Below, in pieces: positions 31,533-40,728 of a DNA stretch of 64,000 bases. Within the stretch, counting starts at the first letter, position 1, and each line of letters opens with the position of its first letter. The position numbers and the translations under genes are program-made. Where the stretch lies: the NCBI RefSeq assembly GCF_012769535.1, contig NZ_CP046565.1, positions 882,501 to 946,500 on the forward strand, read 5' to 3'. The stretch comes from Methylococcus geothermalis (GTDB lineage: Bacteria; Pseudomonadota; Gammaproteobacteria; Methylococcales; Methylococcaceae). Under the pieces are notes generated by a model, which saw nothing but the letters and a program-made list of their open reading frames with translations, was not told the DNA's origin and ran no database searches.

Positions 31533-33338
31533 ATGCAAATTCGCAAACTGGCAAGCGGCTTCGGCGGGTCGGTGCTGGCGATGGGCGCCATGCTGGCCGC
31601 GCAATCTTCGCACGCTAACCCGGAGCTGGACCGGTTGTCCAAGGATGACCGGAACTGGGTCATGCAGACCAAGGACTACAGCGCCACCCATTTCAGCCGG
31701 CTGACGGAAATCAACAGCCACAACGTCAAGAATCTGAAAGTGGCCTGGACGATGTCCACCGGCACTCTGCACGGCCACGAAGGCGCGCCGCTGGTGGTGG
31801 ACGGCATCATGTATATCCATACCCCGTTCCCGAACAACGTCTACGCGGTCGATCTGAACGACACCCGCAAGATCCTGTGGCAGTACAAGCCCAAGCAGAA
31901 TCCGGCGGCCCGCGCCGTGGCCTGCTGCGATGTGGTCAACCGGGGTCTGGCCTACGCGCCGGCCGGCGATCACGGCCCGGCGAAAATCTTCCTGGCTCAG
32001 CTGGACGGCAACGTCGTCGCGCTCAACGCCAAGACCGGCGAAGAAATCTGGAAGATGGAAAACTCCGACATCGCCATGGGCTCGACGCTGACCGGCGCGC
32101 CCTTCGTGGTGAAGGACAAGGTGCTGATCGGCTCCGCCGGCGCCGAGCTGGGCGTGCGCGGCTATGTCACGGCCTACAACATCAAGGATGGCAAGCAGGA
32201 ATGGCGGGCCTACGCCACCGGTCCCGACGAAGACCTGCTGCTCGACCCCAAATTCAACGAGCACAACCCCCATTACGGCCAGTTCGGTCTAGGTCTGCAG
32301 ACCTGGGAGGGCGACGCCTGGAAGATCGGCGGCGGCACCAATTGGGGCTGGTACGCCTACGATCCCAAGCTGGACATGATCTATTACGGCTCCGGCAATC
32401 CGGCGCCCTGGAACGAGACCATGCGTCCCGGCGACAACAAATGGACCATGACCATCTGGGGCCGCGACGTCGACACCGGCCGCGCCAAGTTCGGTTACCA
32501 GAAGACGCCGCATGACGAATGGGACTATGCGGGCGTGAACTACATGGGGCTGTCCGAACAGGAAGTGGACGGCAAGATGACGCCGTTGCTGACCCATCCG
32601 GACCGCAACGGCTTGGTCTACACCCTGAACCGGGAAACCGGCGCGTTGGTCAACGCCTTCAAGATCGACGACACCGTCAACTGGGTGAAGAAGGTCGACC
32701 TGAAGACGGGCCTGCCGATCCGCGATCCGGAATACAGCACCCGCATGGACCACAATGCCAAGGGCATCTGTCCTTCGGCCATGGGCTATCACAACCAGGG
32801 CATCGAGTCCTACGACCCGGACAAGAAGCTGTTCTTCATGGGCGTGAACCACATCTGCATGGACTGGGAACCGTTCATGCTGCCTTACCGCGCCGGCCAG
32901 TTCTTCGTGGGCGCGACCTTGAACATGTACCCGGGACCCAAGGGCATGCTGGGCCAGGTCAAGGCCATGAACTCGGTCACCGGCAAGATCGAATGGGAAG
33001 TGCCCGAGAAGTTCGCGGTCTGGGGCGGCACCCTGGCGACCGCCGGGGACCTGGTGTTCTACGGCACCCTGGACGGCTTCATCAAGGCCCGCGACACCCG
33101 CACCGGCGAGCTGAAGTGGCAGTTCCAGTTGCCGTCCGGCGTGATCGGCCATCCCATCACTTACCAGCACAACGGCAAGCAGTACGTCGCCATCTACTCC
33201 GGCGTCGGCGGCTGGCCGGGCGTGGGCCTGGTGTTCGACCTGAAGGATCCGACCGCGGGCCTGGGGGCGGTGGGCGCGTTCAAGGAACTGGCGCATTACA
33301 CCCAGATGGGCGGCTCGGTGTTCGTGTTCTCGCTCTGA
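31533..33338 (+). CDS. mxaF: Methanol dehydrogenase large subunit (PQQ, calcium type)
   Basis: The 601-residue precursor has a signal peptide cleaved after Ala28. MxaF oxidises methanol to formaldehyde in the periplasm using PQQ and Ca2+. The vicinal disulfide Cys131-Cys132 (mature 103-104) is present in [10 protein letters not shown]. The catalytic base is Asp331 (mature 303) in [10 protein letters not shown]. The residue two positions later is Ala333; lanthanide-dependent XoxF enzymes have Asp there, so this is the calcium form. Tryptophan-docking repeats of the eight-bladed propeller are present. CGGAGGAGAC upstream is a strong ribosome site. First gene of the mxa operon. Confidence 0.98.
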   Translation: MQIRKLASGFGGSVLAMGAMLAAQSSHANPELDRLSKDDRNWVMQTKDYSATHFSRLTEINSHNVKNLKVAWTMSTGTLHGHEGAPLVVDGIMYIHTPFPNNVYAVDLNDTRKILWQYKPKQNPAARAVACCDVVNRGLAYAPAGDHGPAKIFLAQLDGNVVALNAKTGEEIWKMENSDIAMGSTLTGAPFVVKDKVLIGSAGAELGVRGYVTAYNIKDGKQEWRAYATGPDEDLLLDPKFNEHNPHYGQFGLGLQTWEGDAWKIGGGTNWGWYAYDPKLDMIYYGSGNPAPWNETMRPGDNKWTMTIWGRDVDTGRAKFGYQKTPHDEWDYAGVNYMGLSEQEVDGKMTPLLTHPDRNGLVYTLNRETGALVNAFKIDDTVNWVKKVDLKTGLPIRDPEYSTRMDHNAKGICPSAMGYHNQGIESYDPDKKLFFMGVNHICMDWEPFMLPYRAGQFFVGATLNMYPGPKGMLGQVKAMNSVTGKIEWEVPEKFAVWGGTLATAGDLVFYGTLDGFIKARDTRTGELKWQFQLPSGVIGHPITYQHNGKQYVAIYSGVGGWPGVGLVFDLKDPTAGLGAVGAFKELAHYTQMGGSVFVFSL

Positions 33339-33365
33339 GCCGAACGGGTGGGGCGTCTCTCGGAA

Positions 33366-33457
33366 GCTCATTCTGGCATGAGTCCGGAAGCCAAGGATGG
33401 CGTCGACCGGGATCACATCCTTGTGTCCTGGATGCCGACTTCCCTGCCGGCATGACG
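33366..33457. repeat. Face-to-face REP-like repeat pair between mxaF and mxaJ
   Basis: A plus-oriented diverged copy (33366-33396, CTCATTCTGGCATGAGTCC...) faces a minus-oriented copy (33427-33457) that reads CGTCATGCCGGCAGGGAAG on the minus strand. The same unit recurs at 35255-35285 and 35342-35369. Each copy holds a small inner stem, and the pair can fold into a larger hairpin in the mRNA. Confidence 0.6.
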
Positions 33458-33524
33458 GATCGGCCGGACGCCATGGCTCCGCGGGCATTTCCACCCTTGG
33501 CCATACATAGATAAAGGATAAGTC

Positions 33525-34391
33525 ATGCGAATGAACCGTATTGCCGCCGCTGGCTTGATCGCTTCCCTCGCGGTTTCGGGCGGCGTGCAGGCAGCGAAGT
33601 ATGCGGAACCGCTCAAGGTCTGCTCCGCGGAAAACGAGATGCCGTATTCGGACAAGGCCGGCCAGGGCTTCGAGAACAAGCTGGCCGACCTCATCGGGAA
33701 GGAACTGGGGCGTCGGGTCGAGAACGTGTGGTGGACGGACGCCCGCTATTTCGTCCGGGATTTTCTGGACAAGGGGCTGTGCGACATGGTCATCGGCGTC
33801 GATGCCGGCGATCCGCGGATGCTGACCAGCGCGCCTTACTACCGTTCGGGCTATGTCTTCGTCTACCGCAAGGACAAGGGCCTGAACATCCAGGACTGGA
33901 ACAGCGAGGCGCTGAAGACCGTGAAGCAGATCGCGTTCATGCCGGACACCCCGGCGGAAACGATGATCCGCAAGATCGGGCGCTACAACGACATGTTCAA
34001 CTACATGCACTCCCTGGTTGGCTTCAAGTCGCGGCGCAATCAGTACGTCCGTTACGACCCGGCCAAGCTGGTGACGGAAGTCGCCAACGGCAACGCCGAG
34101 GTCGCGGTGCTGTGGGGGCCGGCGGCGGCCCGCTATGTCAGGGAGGCGGGTCTGGCCATGACGGTCATCCCCGACGACAACCTGCGTTCCGACGGCGAAA
34201 AAGTACCGCATCACTACTCGACCTCGATCGGCGTGCGCAAGGGCGAGGAGGCTCTGCTCAAGCAGATCGACCAGATCCTGGCCAAACACGGCAAGGAAGT
34301 GAACGCGGTGCTCGAGGCGGAAGGCATTCCGCTGCTGCCCCTGGATGAAAAGCCGGCCAAGACGGCTTCCAACGATCAAAGGAAAGGTTGA
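33525..34391 (+). CDS. mxaJ: MxaJ, periplasmic methanol dehydrogenase-associated protein
   Basis: The 288-residue protein has a signal peptide ending GVQA|AK. The mature protein has a type II solute-binding-protein fold (LKVCSAENEMPYSDKAGQGF; MVIGVDAGDPRMLTSAPYY). MxaJ is required for active methanol dehydrogenase and is thought to help assembly or periplasmic maturation rather than transport. It is separated from mxaF by 186 bp carrying REP-like repeats and followed 4 bp later by mxaG. Confidence 0.93.
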   Translation: MRMNRIAAAGLIASLAVSGGVQAAKYAEPLKVCSAENEMPYSDKAGQGFENKLADLIGKELGRRVENVWWTDARYFVRDFLDKGLCDMVIGVDAGDPRMLTSAPYYRSGYVFVYRKDKGLNIQDWNSEALKTVKQIAFMPDTPAETMIRKIGRYNDMFNYMHSLVGFKSRRNQYVRYDPAKLVTEVANGNAEVAVLWGPAAARYVREAGLAMTVIPDDNLRSDGEKVPHHYSTSIGVRKGEEALLKQIDQILAKHGKEVNAVLEAEGIPLLPLDEKPAKTASNDQRKG

Positions 34392-34395
34392 AGAA

Positions 34396-34875
34396 ATGAA
34401 TCTTAGAAGAGTGAAACTCGGCACGGCCGGTCTGTGCGCCGCCGGCTTGCTGGCACTGCCCGCGCAGGCGGACATCACCCTGCGCCACGCCATCACCGGT
34501 GAGACGCTGGATCTGTCCTATGCCAAGGCGGGCGGCGATACCGAGGCCGTCAAGCAGTTCCTGCAGACCGGCAAGAACCCTTACAACGGCAACAAGGATG
34601 CGGTCGAGCAGGGCCATAGCCTCTACCTCTCGGCTTGCTCCGGCTGCCACGGCCACGAGGCCGAAGGCAAGCTCGGGCCGGGTCTCGCGGACGACTATTG
34701 GACCTATCCCCGTGCGGCCACCGATGCGGGTTTGTTCGAAATCCTGTTCGGCGGCGCCCAGGGCATGATGGGGCCGCAGTACGTCAATCTGAACAACGAC
34801 GACATGCTCAAGATCATGGCCTGGACCCGTAGTATCTACAAAGGCGACCCGGCCAAGGCCGAATGGCTGAAATGA
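34396..34875 (+). CDS. mxaG: Cytochrome cL, electron acceptor of methanol dehydrogenase
   Basis: The 159-residue precursor has a signal peptide (about 1-25, ending PAQA|DI) and one c-type haem site CSGCH at 81-85. A methionine ligand is likely in GGAQGMMGPQY. It takes electrons from PQQ in MxaFI and passes them to cytochrome cH in the periplasm. The ATG at 34396 follows AAAGGTTGAAG and lies 4 bp after mxaJ. The protein is slightly short for cytochrome cL. Confidence 0.94.
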   Translation: MNLRRVKLGTAGLCAAGLLALPAQADITLRHAITGETLDLSYAKAGGDTEAVKQFLQTGKNPYNGNKDAVEQGHSLYLSACSGCHGHEAEGKLGPGLADDYWTYPRAATDAGLFEILFGGAQGMMGPQYVNLNNDDMLKIMAWTRSIYKGDPAKAEWLK

Positions 34876-34916
34876 TGTTCCCGGTCATCTCAACCCCCCA
34901 ACAGGAGGAATTCCTC

Positions 34917-35201
34917 ATGATGCAGAAAACGAGTCTCGCGGTGGCTGCTGCAGCGGCCCTGTTCGCCATGGGCGCCCAAGCCTACGACGGCACGAATTGC
35001 AAGGCGCCCGGCGTGTGCTGGGAACCCAAGCCCGGTTATCCGGACAAGGTCGCCGGCAGCAAGTACGATCCCAAGCACGATCCGAACGAGCTCAACAAGC
35101 AGTCGGAGTCGATCAAGGCGATGGAGGCGCGCAACCGGAAGCGCGTGGAGAACTACGCCAAGACCGGCAAGTTCGTCTACAAGGTCGAGGACATCAAGTG
35201 A
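34917..35201 (+). CDS. mxaI: Methanol dehydrogenase small (beta) subunit
   Basis: The 94-residue precursor has a signal peptide cleaved after GAQA (residue 22), giving a 72-residue mature subunit that starts YDGTNCKAPGVCWEPKPGYP. The cysteine pair forms the known disulfide, and the C-terminal part is the long lysine-rich helix that wraps around MxaF. ACAGGAGGAATT before the ATG at 34917 is a strong ribosome site, matching the need for equimolar amounts with MxaF. Confidence 0.96.
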   Translation: MMQKTSLAVAAAAALFAMGAQAYDGTNCKAPGVCWEPKPGYPDKVAGSKYDPKHDPNELNKQSESIKAMEARNRKRVENYAKTGKFVYKVEDIK

Positions 35202-35254
35202 CGCTAGCGGTATGCGTCGCCGCTGAATGCTCGACACCGTCGTCAAGAAACGCG

Positions 35255-35369
35255 CGTCGTTCCGGCAGGGACCGCCGGAACCCAGAGGCCATGGAGGACG
35301 AACCCGTACTTCCCCGTGACCTGGGCCAATGCCGGGCTGTTCTGCCCGGCATCCCCTGCCGGTATGACG
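35255..35369. repeat. Face-to-face REP-like repeat pair between mxaI and mxaR
   Basis: The plus copy (35255-35285, beginning CGTCGTTCCGGCAGGGACC) has an internal perfect 7-bp stem TTCCGGC/GCCGGAA (35260-35266 with 35274-35280). The minus copy (35342-35369) reads CGTCATACCGGCAGGGGATG on the minus strand. The arrangement is the same as after mxaF. Confidence 0.65.
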
Positions 35370-35438
35370 ATTTCCTGAGCTTGGCGGCGGATTGTCCAAC
35401 CCCGTCTCAAGCTTGAAGTCCGCCACTCGCCATCTCCC

Positions 35439-36458
35439 ATGAATCAAGACAACCCACTTGCCGACAGCCTGGAACGCGCCAAACGCTTCGAAGCAGGCCT
35501 GGGGCAAGTCGTGCTCGGGCAGGAGCGCCCGATCCGGCTGCTGACCCTGGCGGTGTTCGCCCGTGGCCATGCGCTGCTCGAAGGCGGCGTCGGCGTCGGC
35601 AAGACGACCCTGCTCCGCGCGGTGGCGCGCGGTATCGGCGGCGATGTCGAACGGATCGAAGGCACGATCGATCTGATGCCGAACGATCTGGTTTATTACA
35701 CCTATCTGGACGAGCACGGCCGGCCGGGCGTCGCGCCGGGGCCTTTGCTCAAGCACGGCGAGCAGCTCTCCATCTTTTTCTTCAATGAGATCAACCGCGC
35801 CCGGCCCCAGGTGCATTCCCTGTTGCTGCGAGTGATGGCCGAGCGCAGCGTCTCGGCGTTCAACCGCGAGTTCCGGTTTCCGTACCTGCAGGTATTCGCC
35901 GACCGCAACCGGGTGGAAAAGGAGGAGACCTTCGAGCTGCCTGCGGCCGCGCGCGACCGCTTCATGCTCGAAATCGCCATCGAGCCGCCGACCGATGCGG
36001 CGCATATGGACCCAATCCTGTTCGACCCGCGCTTCTACGATCCCGACCGGCTGGTCGAGTCCGCGCCCGCGGAGACGCTCTCGTTCCGCGAACTCAACGG
36101 CATCGCCGAAGCCCTGCAAGGCGGCATCCACGTCAGCGCCCGTCTCAGGGGCTACGTGCAGGATCTGTGGCGCGCGACCTGGCGGCCGGAGGACTTCGGT
36201 ATCGCTCTGCACGAGGCGGATTCCGGCGACATGATCGAGGCCGGGGCCAGCCCCCGCGGCATGAGCTATCTGGTCCGCCTGGCGCGGGTGCAGGCCTGGC
36301 TCAGCGGCCGGGACCGGGTCGAGCCGGAGGACGTGCAATACGTGTTCGCCCCGGCGGTCGGCCACCGCATCTTCCTCAGGCCGGTCTACGAATACCGCCG
36401 CGCCGAGCTGATTCCGGAGCTGGTCGGCAAGCTGATCCGGCAGATCGCGGCGCCATGA
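35439..36458 (+). CDS. mxaR: MxaR, MoxR-type AAA+ ATPase
   Basis: This 339-residue MoxR-family chaperone ATPase has Walker A GGVGVGKTTLL (about 49-59), Walker B IFFFNEINRARPQ and a C-terminal lid domain. MxaR acts with the von Willebrand proteins encoded downstream in activating methanol dehydrogenase, probably calcium insertion. It starts after a 237-bp spacer with REP-like repeats. Its TGA overlaps the mxaS ATG (ATGA), the start of a chain of five consecutive overlaps. Confidence 0.93.
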   Translation: MNQDNPLADSLERAKRFEAGLGQVVLGQERPIRLLTLAVFARGHALLEGGVGVGKTTLLRAVARGIGGDVERIEGTIDLMPNDLVYYTYLDEHGRPGVAPGPLLKHGEQLSIFFFNEINRARPQVHSLLLRVMAERSVSAFNREFRFPYLQVFADRNRVEKEETFELPAAARDRFMLEIAIEPPTDAAHMDPILFDPRFYDPDRLVESAPAETLSFRELNGIAEALQGGIHVSARLRGYVQDLWRATWRPEDFGIALHEADSGDMIEAGASPRGMSYLVRLARVQAWLSGRDRVEPEDVQYVFAPAVGHRIFLRPVYEYRRAELIPELVGKLIRQIAAP

Positions 36459-37297
36459 AGCGCAAGGAATTCCATTACCGGCTGGCCTGGCGCACCGACA
36501 GCGTCCAGCCGGGGGCCCATCCCAGCCGGCAAGGCGGCGGCGTGCATGCCTTTCAGCGGCTGGTGCCGTTTCAGGCCCATCCCGATCCCCGCCGGCTGCA
36601 TCTGCGGGCCAGCCTCGGCGACCCCGCCGGTCATTTCTGGGTACGCCTGCACGAGCAGCGCGGGCGCATCGCGGTTTACGCCTTGGCGGACCTGTCCGCC
36701 TCCATGGGCTACCGGGGGCGCGTATCGAAAACGGCCGTGCTGGCGGATTTCACCGAGGGGCTGGCGCTGTCGTCGAACCGGACGGGGGATGTCATGGGTT
36801 TCGTCGGACTGTCCGACCGCAGTGCTCCGGATTTCCTGCTGCCGCCGACACGGCAAGTGGGGGCTGCGTTGAAGCTGGCCGAGCGTCTGCGCGGTTTCAG
36901 GCCCAGGGGGGGCAGCGCGCGCGGAATGGTGCACGCGGTCCGCTATCTGCCGTCGCGGCGCGGATTGGTGTTCCTGCTGTCGGACTTCCACTTCCCCTTG
37001 GGCTTCCTCAAGCAGCTCATGGCGTCGCTGGCGCATCACGACGTCGTGCCGGTGGTGCTTTGGGACCCGGAGGAGTTCGCGCCGGAAGCGTCCGGCCTGG
37101 CCCGGCTGCAGGACATGGAGAACGGCATGGAGCGGCTGATGTGGCTGCGCCCGGCCTTGCGCGCCCGTTTGTCGCAGACCTTCCAGGAACGCCGCGATCG
37201 CCTGGTGGCGATGCTGAGAGGCTTCGGCAGGGAACCGCTGTTTCTGTCCGGCGGCTTCGATCCCGACGCGGTCACCCGCCATTTCCATGCAGGCTGA
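36455..37297 (+). CDS. mxaS: MxaS, DUF58/von Willebrand-like assembly protein
   Basis: The protein has 280 residues with no signal peptide. The DUF58-type domain contains an integrin-like strand with a MIDAS-like YALADLSASMGYRG and later LVFLLSDFHFP. Such proteins are partners of MoxR ATPases. The start overlaps the mxaR stop and its TGA overlaps mxaA (TGATG). Confidence 0.9.
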   Translation: MKRKEFHYRLAWRTDSVQPGAHPSRQGGGVHAFQRLVPFQAHPDPRRLHLRASLGDPAGHFWVRLHEQRGRIAVYALADLSASMGYRGRVSKTAVLADFTEGLALSSNRTGDVMGFVGLSDRSAPDFLLPPTRQVGAALKLAERLRGFRPRGGSARGMVHAVRYLPSRRGLVFLLSDFHFPLGFLKQLMASLAHHDVVPVVLWDPEEFAPEASGLARLQDMENGMERLMWLRPALRARLSQTFQERRDRLVAMLRGFGREPLFLSGGFDPDAVTRHFHAG

Positions 37298-38202
37298 TGT
37301 TGTCGGTATTCCGTCATTCGATATCTCTCCTCCTGGGGCTGGGGTGTTGCCTGGCGGCCGCGGCCGAGTTGCCGGCCGGTGTGAAGGCATTCTCGTTCGA
37401 CACGCCCCGCGCCTTCGGCTATGTCATCGGCGATCTCATCCGCCACGAAGTGCGGGTCGAAACCGATGCGGGCCAGGGGATAGAGGCTGCGTCCCTGCCC
37501 AAGGAAGGCTGGATCAACCGCTGGCTGATGCTGCGGCGGGTCGAGGTCCGCGGCGAGGGCAAGCGCCGGATTCTGACCCTGGAATACCAGACCTTCTATG
37601 CGCCGCTGGAAGTGAAGAACCTCACGATTCCCGGCTTCGAGCTGCGATTGGCCGGCTCGGGTCAACGGCTGGCGGTCCCCGACTGGACTTTCACCACCGC
37701 GCCGATCCGGGAGCCGTCGGTGCTGCGCGCCGAGGGCCTGCCGCCGGTGCGGCCGGATGCCGTGCCGGCGCCGTTGCCGGTTTCAGGTCCTGCCGCCGCA
37801 AGCGCCGGCTTCGGGCTCGCGGCTCTGGGCGCGCTGGTCTGGTGGGCCTATCTGAGCGCCTGGCTGCCGTTCGGCATGCGCGGCCGCTATTTCGCCGAGG
37901 CCTGCCGGGAACTGCGGGGTCTGCGCGGACAGGGAGACGGCCAGGAAGCCTTGCGGATAGGATTTTCCTGTCTGCACCAAGCATTCAACCGGACCTTGGG
38001 CGAGCCGCTGTTCATCGAAGGGCTGGACGAGTTTTTCCGTGCCCATCCGGCCTACGATCCCTTGCGCAACGAAATCCGGGATTTCTTCCAGACCTCGTAC
38101 GAAGTCTTTTTCGGGGAAGGCGCACCGGTGCCTCGGTTCGGTCTGATGCGCGTGGAGGCGTTGGCTCGTTCCTGCCAGCTTGCCGAAAGGAGGCGGCCAT
38201 GA
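37297..38202 (+). CDS. mxaA: MxaA, membrane-anchored assembly protein
   Basis: The protein has 301 residues: signal sequence (about 1-21, CLAAAA|ELPAG), a periplasmic beta-domain (about 25-150), one central membrane helix (about 167-190) and a cytoplasmic helical region. MxaA, with MxaK and MxaL, is needed for calcium insertion into MxaF in Methylobacterium. The ATG at 37297 shares a base with the mxaS stop, and the TGA overlaps mxaC. Confidence 0.9.
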   Translation: MLSVFRHSISLLLGLGCCLAAAAELPAGVKAFSFDTPRAFGYVIGDLIRHEVRVETDAGQGIEAASLPKEGWINRWLMLRRVEVRGEGKRRILTLEYQTFYAPLEVKNLTIPGFELRLAGSGQRLAVPDWTFTTAPIREPSVLRAEGLPPVRPDAVPAPLPVSGPAAASAGFGLAALGALVWWAYLSAWLPFGMRGRYFAEACRELRGLRGQGDGQEALRIGFSCLHQAFNRTLGEPLFIEGLDEFFRAHPAYDPLRNEIRDFFQTSYEVFFGEGAPVPRFGLMRVEALARSCQLAERRRP

Positions 38203-39182
38203 CCGATTGGGCGCTGGACGCGCCGCAATGGTTGTGGGGCCTGCCGCTGACGCTGCTGCCGCTCTGGCGGTTGCCGTTGCGGCCCGAGCCCTGGCCCTGG
38301 CTGGCGCTGCTGCCCGTCGATGCCGCATCGCGCGCCGTCGACCTGAGCCTGCGCCTGGCCGGGGCCGGAGCCATCCTCGCGCTGCTGCTGGGTAGCGCCG
38401 GCCTGCATCGGCGCGAGTACACGGTCGAACGCACCGGCTACGGCGCCCACATGGTGCTGTTGCTGGACCGCAGCCGCAGCATGGACGACAGCTTCGCCGG
38501 GCGGACCTCCGGAGGGGGCGAGGAATCCAAGTCCGCCGCGGCCGAGCGCCTCCTGAGCGGTTTCGTCTCCGGCGGGCGCAACGATCGGGTCGGCGTCGCC
38601 GCCTTCAGCACCTCGCCGCTGTTCGTGCTGCCGCTGACCGACAACCGGCAAGCGGTGCTGGCGGCGGTCCACGCCATGAAGCTGCCGGGTCTGGCGCAGA
38701 CGCATGTGAGCAAGGGGCTGGCGATGGCGCTTTCGTATTTCGGCGATGAACCCCCCGCGGGCTCGCGCATCATCCTGCTGGTGTCCGACGGCGCCGCCGA
38801 GGTGGACCCGGACAGCGAGCTGAAGCTGCGCCGCTGGTTCAAGGAGAAGGGCGTGCGGCTGTACTGGATCTTCCTGCGCACCGCCGGCAGCCACGGGATC
38901 TTCGAAGCGCCGGACAACCCGGAGGACGACAATGCCCAGGCGCGGCCGGAGCGCTATCTGCATCTTTTCTTCACTAGTCTGGGCATCCCCTACCGCGCCT
39001 ATGAGGCGGAAGACGCCGACGCGCTGAAGCGCGCCATCGCCGACATCGACCGCGAGGAGCAGCGTCCCTTGCGCTATGCCGAGCGGGTGCCGCGGCGGGA
39101 CCTGCAAGCCTATTGTTACCTCGCGGCGGCGCTGGCGCTGGCCTGGCTGGTGGCGGCGAAGGGCATGGAGGTGGCGCGGTGA
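38199..39182 (+). CDS. mxaC: MxaC, membrane-bound von Willebrand factor A protein
   Basis: The protein has 327 residues with N-terminal membrane helices (about 15-70) and a terminal helix (YLAAALALAWLVAA). These frame a vWA domain with the MIDAS motif LLLDRSRSM (DxSxS) and ILLVSDGAAEVD. vWA domains bind divalent metal and partner proteins, consistent with a role in metal loading of methanol dehydrogenase. ATGA overlap with mxaA, GTGA overlap with mxaK. Confidence 0.91.
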   Translation: MTDWALDAPQWLWGLPLTLLPLWRLPLRPEPWPWLALLPVDAASRAVDLSLRLAGAGAILALLLGSAGLHRREYTVERTGYGAHMVLLLDRSRSMDDSFAGRTSGGGEESKSAAAERLLSGFVSGGRNDRVGVAAFSTSPLFVLPLTDNRQAVLAAVHAMKLPGLAQTHVSKGLAMALSYFGDEPPAGSRIILLVSDGAAEVDPDSELKLRRWFKEKGVRLYWIFLRTAGSHGIFEAPDNPEDDNAQARPERYLHLFFTSLGIPYRAYEAEDADALKRAIADIDREEQRPLRYAERVPRRDLQAYCYLAAALALAWLVAAKGMEVAR

Positions 39183-39742
39183 GGGGGGATTGGCGCGTTC
39201 GGATCGCGGCCGGGCTGAGCCTGATGCTGGCCTTGTCGGCGCTGCTGGAGCTCAGGCAATGGCGCAAGGCCGAGGCGGCCAATGCCGATATCGCGGCGCT
39301 GCTGGCCGGGCACGACATCGCCCCGGAACGGTTGGCGACGGCCTCTTCTTCGGTCTTGTTGGCGCGCGCCGTGTATTTCGTGCGGCACGAGCGTTACGGC
39401 GATGCGCTGGAGCTGCTGAACCTGCTGGAATCCCAGGGCGATGCGGCCTTCCGCGCCGACGTGTATTACAACCAGGGCAATCTGCAGCTCACCCAGGCCC
39501 TGGACCGCCTCGAAAGATCGGAAATCGACCAGGCCCGGGTCTTCGCCGAACTGGGCAAGGAAGCCTACCGGCGGGCCCTGCTGCTGGCGCCCGGCCACTG
39601 GGACGCCAAATACAACCTGGAAGTGGCCATGCGCCTCATGCCCGAAATGGACCGGGTCAGCCAGGCCGATGACGAGCCGCCCAGGGCCGAATCCAAGCGG
39701 CTGTGGACCGGCCTGCCCGGATTCCCGCGAGGCTTGCCATGA
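39179..39742 (+). CDS. mxaK: MxaK, methanol dehydrogenase calcium-insertion protein
   Basis: The protein has 187 residues with one N-terminal membrane helix (about 7-22) and a TPR-like helical domain including AVYFVRHERYGDALELLNLLES and YNQGNLQLTQAL. The GTG at 39179 overlaps the mxaC stop as GTGA, which fixes the start. Its TGA overlaps mxaL. The position between mxaC and mxaL is canonical. Confidence 0.88.
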   Translation: MRGDWRVRIAAGLSLMLALSALLELRQWRKAEAANADIAALLAGHDIAPERLATASSSVLLARAVYFVRHERYGDALELLNLLESQGDAAFRADVYYNQGNLQLTQALDRLERSEIDQARVFAELGKEAYRRALLLAPGHWDAKYNLEVAMRLMPEMDRVSQADDEPPRAESKRLWTGLPGFPRGLP

Positions 39743-40710
39743 GCATCTGGCGGCAGCGAGTTGCCGATCCGGTTTTCGCCGGCCTGATCGCGGCCCTCGT
39801 CCTGGCCGTGGCCGCCTGTTTCCCGCTCCGGCTGACGCTGGAGCGGCCGGTGTTCAGCCACATCGTCGTCGTCGACATCACCCGCAGCATGAACGTCGAG
39901 GACTACCGGCAGGGCGGGCGCGCCGTGTCGCGGCTGGCATTCGTCCGCCAAAGCCTGATCCGCGCCGCGGCGGACCTGCCCTGCGGGTCCACCCTGGGGC
40001 TGGGTGTCTTCACCGAACGCGAGCCGGCGCTGCTGTTCGAGCCGATCGAGACTTGTACCGGCTTTTCCGCCATCAGCGCGGCCATCGAACAGCTCGACTG
40101 GCGCATGGCCTGGGCCGCCGACAGCCTGATCGCCGCGGGTCTGCACAACACCCTGGATTTGCTGGGGCGCGGCGATGCGGACGTGGTCTTCGTCACCGAC
40201 GGCCACGAGGCGCCGCCGCTCAATCCACGCTACCGGCCCGATTTCGCCGAGTTAAGAGGCAAGGTCCGGGGGCTGATCGTGGGGGTCGGGGGCTCGGGAC
40301 TCTCGCCCATCCCCAAGTACGACGAGTCGGGCCGGCGCATAGGGATTTATGCCGAGGACGAAGTTCCCCAGCGCTCCAGCTTCGGCCTGTCGGAACTGCC
40401 GCCCGAGCAGATCGAGGGCTACCACGCCCGCAACGCCCCCTTCGGCAGCGAAAAGGCCGGCGGGAGCGAACACCTGTCCCAGCTCGAGGAGGCGTATTTG
40501 CGCCAGCTCGCCGAAGCCGCCGGCCTGGGCTACCACCGCCTGGAGTCGCCGGAAGGGCTGGCCCGCGCCCTCACGGCACCGGCATGGGCCCGTCGTCAGC
40601 GGGTCGCCGCCGACGTTCGCTGGATTCCCGCCGCCCTGGCACTCGCCATGCTGGCCGGGGTGTATCTGCGGACCCTGCTCCTACGGCTTCGATTTCCAAC
40701 CGCAAACTAA
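39739..40710 (+). CDS. mxaL: MxaL, von Willebrand factor A calcium-insertion protein
   Basis: The protein has 323 residues. An N-terminal helix (about 14-30) precedes a vWA domain with a MIDAS-like VVVDITRSMNVEDY (D-x-T-x-S, a variant of DxSxS) and VVFVTDGHEAPP. The C-terminus has one more helix. In the mxa pathway it acts with MxaA and MxaK. It begins by ATGA overlap with mxaK and ends 18 bp before mxaD. Confidence 0.9.
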   Translation: MSIWRQRVADPVFAGLIAALVLAVAACFPLRLTLERPVFSHIVVVDITRSMNVEDYRQGGRAVSRLAFVRQSLIRAAADLPCGSTLGLGVFTEREPALLFEPIETCTGFSAISAAIEQLDWRMAWAADSLIAAGLHNTLDLLGRGDADVVFVTDGHEAPPLNPRYRPDFAELRGKVRGLIVGVGGSGLSPIPKYDESGRRIGIYAEDEVPQRSSFGLSELPPEQIEGYHARNAPFGSEKAGGSEHLSQLEEAYLRQLAEAAGLGYHRLESPEGLARALTAPAWARRQRVAADVRWIPAALALAMLAGVYLRTLLLRLRFPTAN

Positions 40711-40728
40711 AGAACAAGGAGAAACCTC

